A DNA stretch of 64,000 nucleotides from Oscillibacter sp. PC13. Lineage in GTDB: Bacteria; Bacillota; Clostridia; Oscillospirales; Oscillospiraceae. Of the stretch, positions 1 through 9,074 are shown piece after piece. The notes under the pieces were generated by a model. The model had not been told where the DNA came from. It did not search any database and worked only from the letters and a program-made list of their open reading frames with translations. The translations under genes were made by a program, and so were the position numbers. Location: positions 1-64,000 of the forward strand of contig NZ_FOXE01000005.1 of NCBI RefSeq assembly GCF_900115635.1. The letters are read 5' to 3'. Position 1 is the first letter of the stretch; the number at the start of each line of letters is the position of its first letter.

Positions 1-18
1 GCGGCCGCAAAAGCCAAC

Positions 19-60
19 AAAAGGCGCCAGCTTCTGCATCGGCAGAGGCTGGCGCCTTTT
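19..60 (-). terminator. Rho-independent terminator after the nitroreductase gene
   Basis: A 13-bp perfect inverted repeat (arms 19-31 and 48-60, AAAAGGCGCCAGC and its complement) lies about 50 nt past the nitroreductase stop. On the minus strand it ends in a T run, so it probably ends the long peptide-utilisation transcript. Confidence 0.75.
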
Positions 61-111
61 GGCGCGAACGGGCCTGTTTCGGAAGGGCGGGGCAGCCTGT
101 ACGGAATGCAG

Positions 112-1011
112 TTAAAAATCCCGCTCCATTTTCAGCGGGTCACAGCCCATCTCCCGCATACCAGTCAGTGTTTCGTGGCCGCGCCGACGCATGGTTTCCA
201 CCCCATAGTGAACCCCATAACGCCGCTGGGCCTCGTTATATGCGCCGGACTGCCGAATCTCCTCCAGGTAGGACTGGGCCTGCGATTCCGGGTAGGTGAG
301 TGACAGGTTGTGCAGCAGCTGCTCCAACACCCGATCCCGCGCGGCACCATCCAAGGGAAGCGGATGACGGTCCACGGAGGCGTATTTGGCGTCGTATGCA
401 CGGCGGATTTCCGCTTCGCTGATCGGGCGGTAGCGCTCCTGAAAGACCATCAAATCCCGGGGCAGCTTTGTGGGCTTGTGGTCGCTGCCGGGTGCGGGAT
501 GCCCAAGAGCCAGCATGACAATTGGATATGCGCCCTGGGGGAAATGCAGCAGGCGGGCAATTTGACTGCCTGTTTCCAGCACACCGCCCACATAGCAGGC
601 ACCGAGACCGCTGAGATAAGCCCCGGTCTCAATTGTCTGTGCGGCACATAGAATATCCTCTATGCCGATGAGAAGGTGCAAAAATTGGTGGTTGGCCTGA
701 AAGGGGGCGTGCTTTTGCTGGGTGTACACCTGATAACGGCTCCAATCCAGGGCAAAAACCAACAAGACATCCGCCTGTTCGATAAAAGCCTGCCCACCGC
801 CCAGTCGGCGCAATTCCGCTTTGGTGGTGGGATTCCGTACAATAAGAATGGAATAGGGCTGCAGGTTTCCGCCGGTGGCAGCCATCAGTCCGGTGTCGAT
901 CAGATCGCCAAGCACTGCGTCGTCCACAGGTGCTCCTGTAAAGTTCCGGCAGGAATAGCGGCCCTTCAGCGCCTCTAGAATGGGCTTGGCCGCCTTTGGA
1001 TTACGTTCCAT
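112..1011 (-). CDS. nitroreductase-family protein
   Basis: The 299-residue protein starts MERNPKAAKPILEALKGRYS and carries the family's N-terminal RYSCRNF FMN-phosphate region. A GG-NLQP segment follows near residue 47, and a C-terminal tail of about 100 residues extends past the usual fold. Members use FMN to reduce or oxidise small substrates with NAD(P)H; the substrate here cannot be read. It is the last gene of the minus-strand peptide operon, 100 nt behind the racemase with no clear terminator between. Its place there suggests a link to amino-acid or peptide breakdown, but this is only context. The family call is firm and the function is open. Confidence 0.85.
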   Translation of the reverse strand: MERNPKAAKPILEALKGRYSCRNFTGAPVDDAVLGDLIDTGLMAATGGNLQPYSILIVRNPTTKAELRRLGGGQAFIEQADVLLVFALDWSRYQVYTQQKHAPFQANHQFLHLLIGIEDILCAAQTIETGAYLSGLGACYVGGVLETGSQIARLLHFPQGAYPIVMLALGHPAPGSDHKPTKLPRDLMVFQERYRPISEAEIRRAYDAKYASVDRHPLPLDGAARDRVLEQLLHNLSLTYPESQAQSYLEEIRQSGAYNEAQRRYGVHYGVETMRRRGHETLTGMREMGCDPLKMERDF

Positions 1012-1111
1012 AAGACCTCCCGCGCATACGCGCCTTATTCATAGATAAACGGTGAAAAAACATGCGCGCTCCTGACCGTGGAGGCCGGGGCGCGCACGCT
1101 GAAAGCTGCCG

Positions 1112-1846
1112 CTATGCCTGCTGCCGCAGCTTCCGCGGCAGCGCATAGGCGCGTTTGCTGTGGTGAAGCCCCATGCTTACATGGCTTTCGCACTGCTTCA
1201 GTGCCGTCAGAATGGGGTTGACACAGGGAACGCCGAAGGCGTTCTCCAATGTAAGGTCCATATCGGCGAAGGCCAGAGAGATGCAGCCTAGGACCAGCGT
1301 ATCCGCCCGATCCTGGGTAATTGCCAGCTCCGCTTCGGCGCACAGGCGCTTTTTCAGCAGTTCAGGATATTCCTGCAGCGCAAGAATATCCAGGTCAATG
1401 GCCCGGACGCTGGCCAACCTGCGTCCCGCCCCGCCCTTGCTTTCAAATTCCGCTTCCAATACCGGACACATATCCGGTGTGACCGTGAGGATTGAGAACC
1501 GGTGGCCCAGAGTCATGGCGGCAAAGCAGCTGGACTCAAAGGGGCCGGACACGGGAATGGTGAGCATTTCCCGAAGCGCATCGATGCCGGGGTCGGCATA
1601 GCAGCCCAAAATGATGCCGTCATAACCCTCTGCCTGGGCGCGCACGGCCCGCTCCACTGTAGGTGGAATACTGGCGTATTCTTCACAGATGGATTCAATG
1701 GAGGCGGGGCCGGTATCAGTATCCGCCACATCCACCACCGTGCCGGGGAAAGCGTGCTTTTGCAGAATTGCTCTGCGCCGCTCCATTTCTTCCGTTCCAA
1801 GAACGGATGCATGCATCATGCCGGGAATCAGATACAGAAGCCGCAT
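1112..1846 (-). CDS. Asp/Glu/hydantoin racemase-family protein
   Basis: The 244-residue protein has the two-lobed racemase fold with both expected cysteines, in ILGCYADPG (about residue 81) and VLGCISLAF (about residue 187). Cofactor-independent racemases of this family invert the alpha carbon using the Cys pair as acid and base. Its ATG overlaps the stop of the upstream dipeptidase by one base (TGATG), so the two are probably translationally coupled. Next to three dipeptidases and a D-aminoacylase, a role in converting released D-amino acids to L-forms, or the reverse, is likely. A hydantoin or arylmalonate substrate cannot be excluded. Confidence 0.82.
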   Translation of the reverse strand: MRLLYLIPGMMHASVLGTEEMERRRAILQKHAFPGTVVDVADTDTGPASIESICEEYASIPPTVERAVRAQAEGYDGIILGCYADPGIDALREMLTIPVSGPFESSCFAAMTLGHRFSILTVTPDMCPVLEAEFESKGGAGRRLASVRAIDLDILALQEYPELLKKRLCAEAELAITQDRADTLVLGCISLAFADMDLTLENAFGVPCVNPILTALKQCESHVSMGLHHSKRAYALPRKLRQQA

Positions 1847-3066
1847 CAGGCCCAGACTTCCCGCAGCACCCGGATGGCATTGCCGCCCAGAACCTTGGCG
1901 ATCTCTTCGTCAGAATAGCCGTGCTTGACCAGCCAGCGTGGAATGTTCCAGCTGGACTCTGTGGTGTTTTCCAGATACTTGACGAAGGGAACTTCCTCAT
2001 AAGGTGCAACGCCGGTCTTGGCGGTGCTGGCAAGGGAGAGTGCGGCGGAAAAAGCATGATGAACGCCCACATGGTCGCCGTAGAGACAATCCACACCAAA
2101 GCCCACGTGGTCAATTCCAACCATGTTTTTCACGTATTCGAAGTGCTCCATGAAACTGTCAATATCATGGGTCATATTGGTCTTGGACATGGTGGTGTGG
2201 GGAGCGGCCTCAATGCCGATGACACCGCCCTTTTCTGCCACAGCCTTGATCAGCTCATCGCTGGCCATCCGCTTGGTGGGCCAAACGCCCTTGGCTCCCA
2301 CATGGGAGGCGATAATGGGCTTCTTGGAGTGCATGACGGCATCATAGGCCGTCTGGGGAGCACAGTGAGACACGTCAATGAGCATTCCCACCTGGTTCAT
2401 CCGCTCCACGCACTTTTCACCGAATTTGGTCAGACCGCCGTCGTGATTTTCCTTGCAGCCGCTGCCCAGAGCGTTGCTCTCGGAATAGGTCACGCCCAAC
2501 TGACGGATACCCAGACCGTAGAGAATATCAATGCGATCCACCTCGTTTTCAATCGGAGCGGCCCCTTCGACAACGGCAACCCAGGCGATTTTGCCGGCCT
2601 TCTTGGCGGCAAAAATATCATCCACAGTTTTGCAGTGGACCAGGAAGTCCTGATGTGCAATGTCACACAGGCGCATGCCCAGGTCATGAATAATATCAAT
2701 CCATTTCCAGCCGCCGGGGCTGGAGATAATGTTGACCCCGTCCAACTGGTTATCGAAAACGCAGTCCAGATTGGAATAGGCGAGCGCCTCATAGGCGGTC
2801 ATTTCCCGTCCGTTGCGCATGGCATCTGTGATGTCATCCGCACTGTCCATTTTCCGGGGAAACAGAGTGGGGTGATCGTGAAGGCTGATGTAGGGGGTGT
2901 TGGCCAGAATTTCCGCGACCCGCGCCTCTTCCTCATCTGTCAGATCCAGCACGTGGCGGCCGGCCCAATCCCAGTCGGCCCAGTCAAACTTGGGATAATC
3001 TTTTCCCTCCTCCAAATATGCATACGCCCGATAGCCGTGATAAGCCGGCTTCATCTTGAATTCCAT
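1846..3066 (-). CDS. M19 (membrane/renal-type) dipeptidase, paralogue A
   Basis: The 406-residue zinc dipeptidase belongs to the COG2355/M19 amidohydrolase group. Recognisable metal-site segments are LHDHPT (His63, His65), VEGAAPIENE, DVSHC and IASHVGAKGV, with a late DHVGFGVD. The first motif is H-x-H where the classical family has H-x-D. M19 enzymes cleave dipeptides and often accept a C-terminal D-residue. AAGGAG sits 8 nt before the chosen ATG. No signal peptide is visible, so it is probably cytosolic and acts on peptides brought in by the Opp transporter. It is the most distal of three tandem paralogues and most like B at its C-terminus. Confidence 0.9.
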   Translation of the reverse strand: MEFKMKPAYHGYRAYAYLEEGKDYPKFDWADWDWAGRHVLDLTDEEEARVAEILANTPYISLHDHPTLFPRKMDSADDITDAMRNGREMTAYEALAYSNLDCVFDNQLDGVNIISSPGGWKWIDIIHDLGMRLCDIAHQDFLVHCKTVDDIFAAKKAGKIAWVAVVEGAAPIENEVDRIDILYGLGIRQLGVTYSESNALGSGCKENHDGGLTKFGEKCVERMNQVGMLIDVSHCAPQTAYDAVMHSKKPIIASHVGAKGVWPTKRMASDELIKAVAEKGGVIGIEAAPHTTMSKTNMTHDIDSFMEHFEYVKNMVGIDHVGFGVDCLYGDHVGVHHAFSAALSLASTAKTGVAPYEEVPFVKYLENTTESSWNIPRWLVKHGYSDEEIAKVLGGNAIRVLREVWA

Positions 3067-3095
3067 ATCCTAATCTCCTTTTCTCAATCGTTTGC

Positions 3096-4313
3096 TCAGG
3101 CCCAGACTTCCCGCAGCACCCGGATGGCATTTCCGCCCAGAACCTTGGCAATCTCTTCGTTGGAATAGCCGTGCTTCACCAGCCAGCGGGGAATATTCCA
3201 GCTTGCCTCTGTTGGATTTTCCAGATATTTGACGAATGGAACCTCCTGGTAGGTCTGCTGGCTTCGGGAGGTTTCCCCGGTGGAAAGGGCAGATGCAAAA
3301 GCGTGATGAAGCCCTACGTGGTCCCCATACATGCAGTCCACACCAAAGCCCACATGGTCGATGCCCACCAGGTCTTTTACATACTCAAAGTGCTCCATGA
3401 AACTGTCGATATCATGGGTCATGTGGGTTTTGGACATGGTGGTGTGTGGGGCTGCCTCAATGGCGATAACGCCGCCGCCATCTGCAATGGCCGTAATAAG
3501 CCGGTCATCGGCCATCCGCTTGGTATTCCAGACGCCCTTGGCACCCACGTGAGAGGCAATGATGGGTTTTTTGGAATAAACGGCTGTGTCATAAGCGGTC
3601 TGCGGCCCGCAGTGGGAGACGTCAATGAGCATTCCCACCTGGTTCATCCGCTCCACGCACTGCCTGCCAAAGTGAGTCAGGCCGCCGTCGTGATCCTCCT
3701 TGAGTCCGCTGCCCAGGGCGTTGCTCTCAGAATAGGTAATGCCCATCTGGCGGATGCCGAGACCGTAGAGAATGTCAATGCGATCCACCTCGTTCTCAAG
3801 TGGGGCGGCGCCCTCAATGACAAAGACGCAGGCAATTCGCCCCGTTTTCTTCGCCTGGAAAATATCGTCCACCGTCTTGCAGTGGGTCATAAAATTCTGA
3901 TGGGCGATATCACACAGGCGCATACCCAAATCATGGATAATGTCAATCCACTTCCACCCCTCGGGGCTGGAAATGATATTGGTGCCGTCCATCATGTTGT
4001 CGAAGATGCAGTCCAGATTGGAATAGGCCAGGGCTTCATAGCCGCACCGGTCCCTGCCGCTGCGCATGGCGTCGAAAAGCGGCTTGCAGGAAGACATGTC
4101 CCGTGTGGTGAAGTCCGGGTGGTCATGAAGGCTGATGTAAGGGGCGTTGGCCAGGATTTCAGCGACCCGCGCCTCTTCATTGTCCGTCAACGCCAGCACA
4201 TGGCGGCCGGCCCAGTCCCAGTCAGCCCAGTCAATGATCGGATAATCCCGTCCGGGCTCCAAATACTGGTAGGCCTCATATGGGCGGTAGCCTTTTTTCA
4301 GGGTAAATTCCAT
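3096..4313 (-). CDS. M19 dipeptidase, paralogue B
   Basis: This 405-residue protein is the middle of three tandem M19 dipeptidases and starts MEFTLKKGYRPYEAYQYLEP. The reading frame is open another 34 codons upstream, but GGAAAGGGAG directly before the ATG at 4313 and alignment to A and C fix the start. It keeps the LHDHPD, VIEGAAPLENE, DVSHCGPQTAYD and IASHVGAKG segments of the zinc site. The last 30 residues match paralogue A almost exactly, ending NAIRVLREVWA, and the DNA is near-identical there too, pointing to recent duplication or gene conversion. Substrate differences among the three cannot be read. Confidence 0.9.
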   Translation of the reverse strand: MEFTLKKGYRPYEAYQYLEPGRDYPIIDWADWDWAGRHVLALTDNEEARVAEILANAPYISLHDHPDFTTRDMSSCKPLFDAMRSGRDRCGYEALAYSNLDCIFDNMMDGTNIISSPEGWKWIDIIHDLGMRLCDIAHQNFMTHCKTVDDIFQAKKTGRIACVFVIEGAAPLENEVDRIDILYGLGIRQMGITYSESNALGSGLKEDHDGGLTHFGRQCVERMNQVGMLIDVSHCGPQTAYDTAVYSKKPIIASHVGAKGVWNTKRMADDRLITAIADGGGVIAIEAAPHTTMSKTHMTHDIDSFMEHFEYVKDLVGIDHVGFGVDCMYGDHVGLHHAFASALSTGETSRSQQTYQEVPFVKYLENPTEASWNIPRWLVKHGYSNEEIAKVLGGNAIRVLREVWA

Positions 4314-4368
4314 ATTGCTGCTCCCTTTCCGAAAACAGCCGCCCTGAGGGAGCGGCTGTTTCTCCTGA

Positions 4369-5583
4369 TCAGTTGGCCCAGACTTCCCGCAGGACCCGAA
4401 TGGCGTTGCCGCCAATCACTTTGCCAATCTCCTCTTCGGTATAGCCGTGCTTCACCAGCCAGCGGACAATGTTCCAGCTGGCCTCAGTTGGATTCTCCAG
4501 ACCCCAGACGAATGGAACCTCCTGGTACTGGGTGTTGGCTGTTTCCGCAGTGGAGAGGGCGGCAGCAAAGGCGTGATGGACACCCACGTGGTCACCATAA
4601 AGACAGTCCACGCCAAAACCGACGTGGTCGATGCCCACCAGGTTTTTCACATACTCAAAATGTTCCATCACGCTGTCAATGTCATGGGTCATGCGGGTCT
4701 TGGACATGGTGGTATGGGGAGCGGACTCGATACCGATAACGCCGCCCTTTTCCCCCACAGCCTTCAGCAGCGTATCACCGGCCATGCGTTTGATGTCCCA
4801 GACACCCTTGGCGCCCACATGGCTCATGATGATGGGCTTTTTGGAGTGCATCACAGCGTCATAGGCGGTCTGCTGCCCGCAGTGGGAGACATCGATAAGC
4901 ATTCCCACCTGGTTCATCCGCTCCACGCACTTCTCGCCGAATTTGGTCAGGCCGCCGTCACGGTCTTCCTTCATACCGTTGCCGAGTGCGTTGCTCTCAG
5001 AATAGGTGACGCCCAACTGGCGGACACCCAGACCGTAGAGGATATCAATGCGGTCTACCTCATTTTCGATGCAGGCAGCGCCCTCGACACTGGCAACCCA
5101 GGCAATTTTGCCGGCCTTTTTGGCTGCGAGAATGTCATCCACCGTCTTGCAGTGAACCAGAAAATCCTGATGGGCGATGTCGCACAGGCGCATACCCAGA
5201 TCATGGATGATGTCAATCCACTTCCAGCCGCCAGGGCTGGAGATGATGTTCACGCCATCGAGCATATTGTCGAACACGCAGTCAAGGTTGGAGTAGGACA
5301 GGGCCTCATAGCCGCAGACCGCCCGTCCCTGGCGCATGGAGTCGAAGATGTGATCTGCGCTGGACATGTCCTTTGGATAGAAAGTGGGATGGTCGTGAAG
5401 ACTGATGTAAGGATATTTGGCCAGAATCTCAGATACCATGGCCTCCTGTTCATTGCTCAGCTCAATGACATGGCGGCCAGCCCAATCCCAATCGGCCCAC
5501 TCAAAGTCCTTGTAGTCCTTCCCGGCCTCCAGGTATTGATAGGCCCGATAGCCCTTGTAGGCGGGCTTTTGCTTAAATTCCAT
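4369..5583 (-). CDS. M19 dipeptidase, paralogue C
   Basis: The 404-residue protein is the promoter-proximal member of the dipeptidase trio, starting MEFKQKPAYKGYRAYQYLEA. It has the same metal-site order (LHDHPT, VEGAACIENE, DVSHCGQQTAYD, MSHVGAKGV) and the H-x-H variant of the first motif. A strong hairpin at 5645-5680 lies between it and the binding-protein gene, so expression of the enzymes may be set below that of the binding protein. It likely acts in the cytosol on imported dipeptides, as A and B do. Confidence 0.9.
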   Translation of the reverse strand: MEFKQKPAYKGYRAYQYLEAGKDYKDFEWADWDWAGRHVIELSNEQEAMVSEILAKYPYISLHDHPTFYPKDMSSADHIFDSMRQGRAVCGYEALSYSNLDCVFDNMLDGVNIISSPGGWKWIDIIHDLGMRLCDIAHQDFLVHCKTVDDILAAKKAGKIAWVASVEGAACIENEVDRIDILYGLGVRQLGVTYSESNALGNGMKEDRDGGLTKFGEKCVERMNQVGMLIDVSHCGQQTAYDAVMHSKKPIIMSHVGAKGVWDIKRMAGDTLLKAVGEKGGVIGIESAPHTTMSKTRMTHDIDSVMEHFEYVKNLVGIDHVGFGVDCLYGDHVGVHHAFAAALSTAETANTQYQEVPFVWGLENPTEASWNIVRWLVKHGYTEEEIGKVIGGNAIRVLREVWAN

Positions 5584-5644
5584 ATTGCTGTTGCTCCCTT
5601 TCCTCGTTCAATTCTTCTATCATGTTTGATTCTGACGCTGCCCA

Positions 5645-5680
5645 AAAGGATGGGACGGCATTTGCCGTCCCGAATCCTTT
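5645..5680 (-). terminator. intercistronic hairpin between binding protein and dipeptidases
   Basis: The inverted repeat (GGGACGGCA-TT-TGCCGTCCC, extended by AAAGGAT and ATCCTTT) is followed by a short T run on the minus strand. Inside an operon such a hairpin usually causes partial termination or protects the upstream message, giving more binding protein than enzyme. Confidence 0.6.
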
Positions 5681-5702
5681 GGCAGGGTAGTGTGCAGACG
5701 GT

Positions 5703-7349
5703 TTACTTTGCGTAAACTTCGCAGAACTGGGCACAAGCCATGAAGGCCTGATTGCCGGGAACCAAACTCCAGCCCTCGTACTTCTCTGTACTGGCGGCGT
5801 AAGTGTTGTTAGGGACCAGCAAATGGATGCAAGGCAGGTTGTCCGCGAACCAGGTCTGCCACTGGTTGAGCAGGTCAAGTCGCTTTTCATAGTCCACTTC
5901 ACCCTGCATGGCCTGGAGGAGGTCTTCCTGTGTCTGGTCATTGAACTCCATGAAGTTCAAAGTCTGGCCAATGCCGAAGCAGGTCAGCAGAGTGGTGTCC
6001 ACGTCATCAATGGTGCCCCAGCTGCTGTAGCTGATGTCATAGGTGTGGCCCTGTGTTACATTGGCGGAGAAGGTGGCGGCATCCACAGGCTGGAGAACAA
6101 TTTCAATGCCGGCCTCGGCCATGTTGGTCTTCAGAATAGTCATGACGCCGTCCACATTGGACAGAGTGCTCTTATAGGTCAGGGTGAAGCGGAGGGGAGT
6201 GCCGTCAGCGGATTCCCGGACACCGTCACCGTTGGCATCCTTATAGCCGGCCTGCTCCAATAGATCGGCGGCCGCGGCGGTATCAAAGGCAGGTTGCTGG
6301 ATATTGGAGGCCACAAAATCGCCGTACACCGGGCTGACGGGAGTATACATGGGGGTGGCAGCACCTGCAAAGGCAACATTTACCAGTGCGTCACGGTCAC
6401 AGCACATGGCGATTGCCTGACGGATAGTCTTGTCAGTGAGCAGCGGATTGGTCTGGGACATAGTGAGCAGTGCATAGCCCAGAGAGCCAACGCTGCTGAG
6501 CTGATAGACAGGGTTGCTCTGAAGCTGGCTGACAGAAGAGGCACTCAGGAAATCGGCGCATACGTCAATCTCGCCGTTCTGGAGAGCCAGGACCATGGCG
6601 TTTTCATCGGTATAGATGCGGAAAACCACTTCGTCCAGATACGCGCCTTGGCCATCGTTGGCAAGGGTAAAGTTGGGGTTCCGCTCCAGAACCACATATT
6701 CTCCATCAACCCACTCTTTGATGTAGTAGGGGCCGTAACCGGCGCCGCTGTAATCATAGGTGGAGGGGTCTTCCACGGACTCCCACTCACTTTGACGCAT
6801 AATGGGGATCCAGAAGCCGGCGCCATTCCAGAAATTCACGTTGCCGGAGGTCAGCTCAAAGACCACCGTGCGGTCACCGTCGGTGTGACTCTTCTCGTAG
6901 TTCACCAGACCGTAATAGCTGTCAAAGAAGCCAATGTGGTGCTCCACGCCGTACTTGCCGGTAAACAGCAGGTCATCAGCGGTGACGGGGGTGCCGTCAT
7001 TCCAGCAGAGACCCTCCTTCAAGGTGACAGTCCACTGGGTGCAGTCGTCGTTGGGGACAGCGGACTCCGTCAGATAGTTGTACTTGGTTCCGCTCTCGTC
7101 CATGGCCACCATATTGGGACAGACCAGGTTCATGATAATGCTGGAGTTCAGATCGTTTTGATACCAGATGTTTTCGCTGACGGGGGCGGTATTGAGGCCC
7201 ACGTTGATGGAGCCGCCTACTTTGGGCGTTCCGGACTCACTTGCGCTGTCAGCGGGAGCGGAAGGGGCGGTGTCGTTACCGCCGCAGGCCGCCAAGGACA
7301 GGCACAGGCAGCCCGCCAGCAAAAGGGAGAGCAGTTTCCTTTTCATCAT
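5703..7349 (-). CDS. peptide ABC transporter substrate-binding lipoprotein (family 5)
   Basis: This is an extracellular solute-binding protein of the OppA/DppA family, about 548 residues. It has a lipoprotein signal of basic residues, a hydrophobic stretch and the lipobox SLAACGG, followed by a Ser/Ala/Asp-rich linker. An ATG at 7367 is in frame, but AGGAGG lies downstream of it and 6 nt before the ATG at 7349, so the latter is preferred (7346 is also possible). It should be anchored outside the membrane and deliver peptides to the OppBC permease encoded in the same operon. It sits after the deacylase rather than next to the permeases. Confidence 0.92.
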   Translation of the reverse strand: MMKRKLLSLLLAGCLCLSLAACGGNDTAPSAPADSASESGTPKVGGSINVGLNTAPVSENIWYQNDLNSSIIMNLVCPNMVAMDESGTKYNYLTESAVPNDDCTQWTVTLKEGLCWNDGTPVTADDLLFTGKYGVEHHIGFFDSYYGLVNYEKSHTDGDRTVVFELTSGNVNFWNGAGFWIPIMRQSEWESVEDPSTYDYSGAGYGPYYIKEWVDGEYVVLERNPNFTLANDGQGAYLDEVVFRIYTDENAMVLALQNGEIDVCADFLSASSVSQLQSNPVYQLSSVGSLGYALLTMSQTNPLLTDKTIRQAIAMCCDRDALVNVAFAGAATPMYTPVSPVYGDFVASNIQQPAFDTAAAADLLEQAGYKDANGDGVRESADGTPLRFTLTYKSTLSNVDGVMTILKTNMAEAGIEIVLQPVDAATFSANVTQGHTYDISYSSWGTIDDVDTTLLTCFGIGQTLNFMEFNDQTQEDLLQAMQGEVDYEKRLDLLNQWQTWFADNLPCIHLLVPNNTYAASTEKYEGWSLVPGNQAFMACAQFCEVYAK

Positions 7350-7413
7350 TATTTTCCTCCTGTTCATTTTTGATCAATCTATTTATAATCACGGGATAGC
7401 CCATAATTATCGG

Positions 7414-9033
7414 TTAAAAGCCCTGTTCGTTTTTCTTGAGAACCCGGCCGGCATAGGTTTGGAAAATCTTTCCGTCCATGGCCTCCACCTGGCCGTTGCA
7501 CAGCACCAAGTCGCAGCCGGTGGCATTCATCCTTGGTGTTTGATAGTGCATTTGATCCATTTCGGGATAGCGGTAGTTGGGCAGGTCAATGACTGCAATA
7601 TCGGCATAGCTGCCCTCCGCCAGGCGGCCGCGCTTATAGATACCGAAGTGGTCGGCCACCATGCTGGTGTTCCGACGGACAATTTCCTCATAGGGGACGC
7701 CCTTGCTCAGGTACATCTGTGCAAAGATGGCAAAGCCGCCCCGGCGCCGGATTTCGTACCAGTCATAGGGATCCTCCGGATCGCCCATAATGGTGTCGCT
7801 GCCGACGGAAACATAGGGGTTGGCGACGATGGAGTCGCAGTGATCGATGAAATTGCTGGGCACATGGGCCGCGGGCGCGTTGAGCCAGAAGACGTAGTTG
7901 AGATCGTCCGCCATCAGATCCAGCATGCACTCATCCTCGTCAATGCCCCGCTCCTGTGCAATGTCCCGGACAGAGCGGTTCTCCAGATGGGGATCCTCGG
8001 AGCGGACGATGTAGATCTTGTCCTTGGGACCTGCCATGGTATAGTTGTCCTTTTTGATAAGCGCCCGGCCCTCCGGGGTTTTCAGGGCCCGCTTTACCCC
8101 CTCAATCCCCTGGCTGAAGAGCTCGTCGCTGAGAGCCATGGTGAAAAGGAGCATCCGCTCCTTGCCGGTGCAGTGGCCAACACTGCTGGGGATCACGTCG
8201 ATATGCGCCCGGACGCCTTCCTGAATGGCCTTGAGGGCGATGTCATAGGCCTCGGGACAAGAGGAGGCCAGATGGGAAATCTGGATCTTTGCTCCGGTGC
8301 GGCGGCCTACTTCGCAGAACTCGGCAGTGGCGGCGGGGATGCCGATGTAATTGCGCTGATGGGCGGCGGCAACTGCGTCGTAGCGTTTGATCTGGCGGAC
8401 CACGTTGCACAGTTCATCCATGGAGGCGTATCGGCTGGGAACGTAGTCCAGGCCGAAGGAGATACCCCAGGCGCCCTGATCCATATTGTGGCGGATAATA
8501 TTTTCGATTTGAATTTGCTCCAGTTCGTCAGGCGCCCGGTTATAGGCGCCGTGCATCACATACTGGCGGATGCTGCCATGGCCCAGCAGCGTGACAAAAT
8601 TGCAGTTTGTCCCCACCGTGGCCACAGCATCGCAGTAACTGGCGAAGTCGTTCCAGTCCGGCCATTTTTCCAAATAGCGCTTATACTGCCGGAGCCCCAC
8701 CAAGCCGTTGCCCAGATAATAATCCAAAATTTCCTTCTTGTGGCCGGGAACAATGCTGTGGCTGCAGTTTCCGTTAATTAAGGTGGTGACGCCCTGGCTG
8801 ATGTAGGACTCATATGTGCCGTCATCAAAGCAATACCACTCCTCGTGGACGTGGGGATCGATGAGTCCGGGGATGACGTACTTTCCTGCTGCGTCATAAA
8901 TCTGGGCGGCATCTTCTGTAATATTGGGAGCAATGCGAACCACCCTATCACCCTGTACTGCCACGTCAGCCTTTACCGCAGGAGCGCCTGTACCGTCTAC
9001 AACAAGTCCGTTTTTGATCAAAAAATTGTACAT
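7414..9033 (-). CDS. N-acyl-D-amino-acid deacylase (D-aminoacylase) family amidohydrolase
   Basis: The protein is about 539 residues. The frame is open 49 codons further upstream, but AGGAGG 8 nt before the ATG at 9033 and the start MYNFLIKNGLVVDGTGAP decide it. Metal-site features are DPHVHEEW (H-x-H), the Cys in GNCSHS after QGVTT, AAHQRNY, ISHLASSCPEA and a late VGSDTIM Asp, in the order seen in D-aminoacylases. These enzymes hydrolyse N-acyl-D-amino acids to free D-amino acids; related members act on N-acyl-D-Glu or D-Asp, or are dihydroorotase-like. Its place among peptide uptake, dipeptidase and racemase genes supports D-amino-acid release. Confidence 0.87.
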   Translation of the reverse strand: MYNFLIKNGLVVDGTGAPAVKADVAVQGDRVVRIAPNITEDAAQIYDAAGKYVIPGLIDPHVHEEWYCFDDGTYESYISQGVTTLINGNCSHSIVPGHKKEILDYYLGNGLVGLRQYKRYLEKWPDWNDFASYCDAVATVGTNCNFVTLLGHGSIRQYVMHGAYNRAPDELEQIQIENIIRHNMDQGAWGISFGLDYVPSRYASMDELCNVVRQIKRYDAVAAAHQRNYIGIPAATAEFCEVGRRTGAKIQISHLASSCPEAYDIALKAIQEGVRAHIDVIPSSVGHCTGKERMLLFTMALSDELFSQGIEGVKRALKTPEGRALIKKDNYTMAGPKDKIYIVRSEDPHLENRSVRDIAQERGIDEDECMLDLMADDLNYVFWLNAPAAHVPSNFIDHCDSIVANPYVSVGSDTIMGDPEDPYDWYEIRRRGGFAIFAQMYLSKGVPYEEIVRRNTSMVADHFGIYKRGRLAEGSYADIAVIDLPNYRYPEMDQMHYQTPRMNATGCDLVLCNGQVEAMDGKIFQTYAGRVLKKNEQGF

Positions 9034-9074
9034 TTTATGTTTCCTCCTGAGAATCAATATATGGAAGCGGTGGA

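Noticed and set aside
1663-5715. Long open frames of 400-520 codons on the plus strand opposite the dipeptidase genes
   Set aside because: They mirror the codon pattern of the three M19 genes, lack ribosome sites and repeat the same antisense residues three times.
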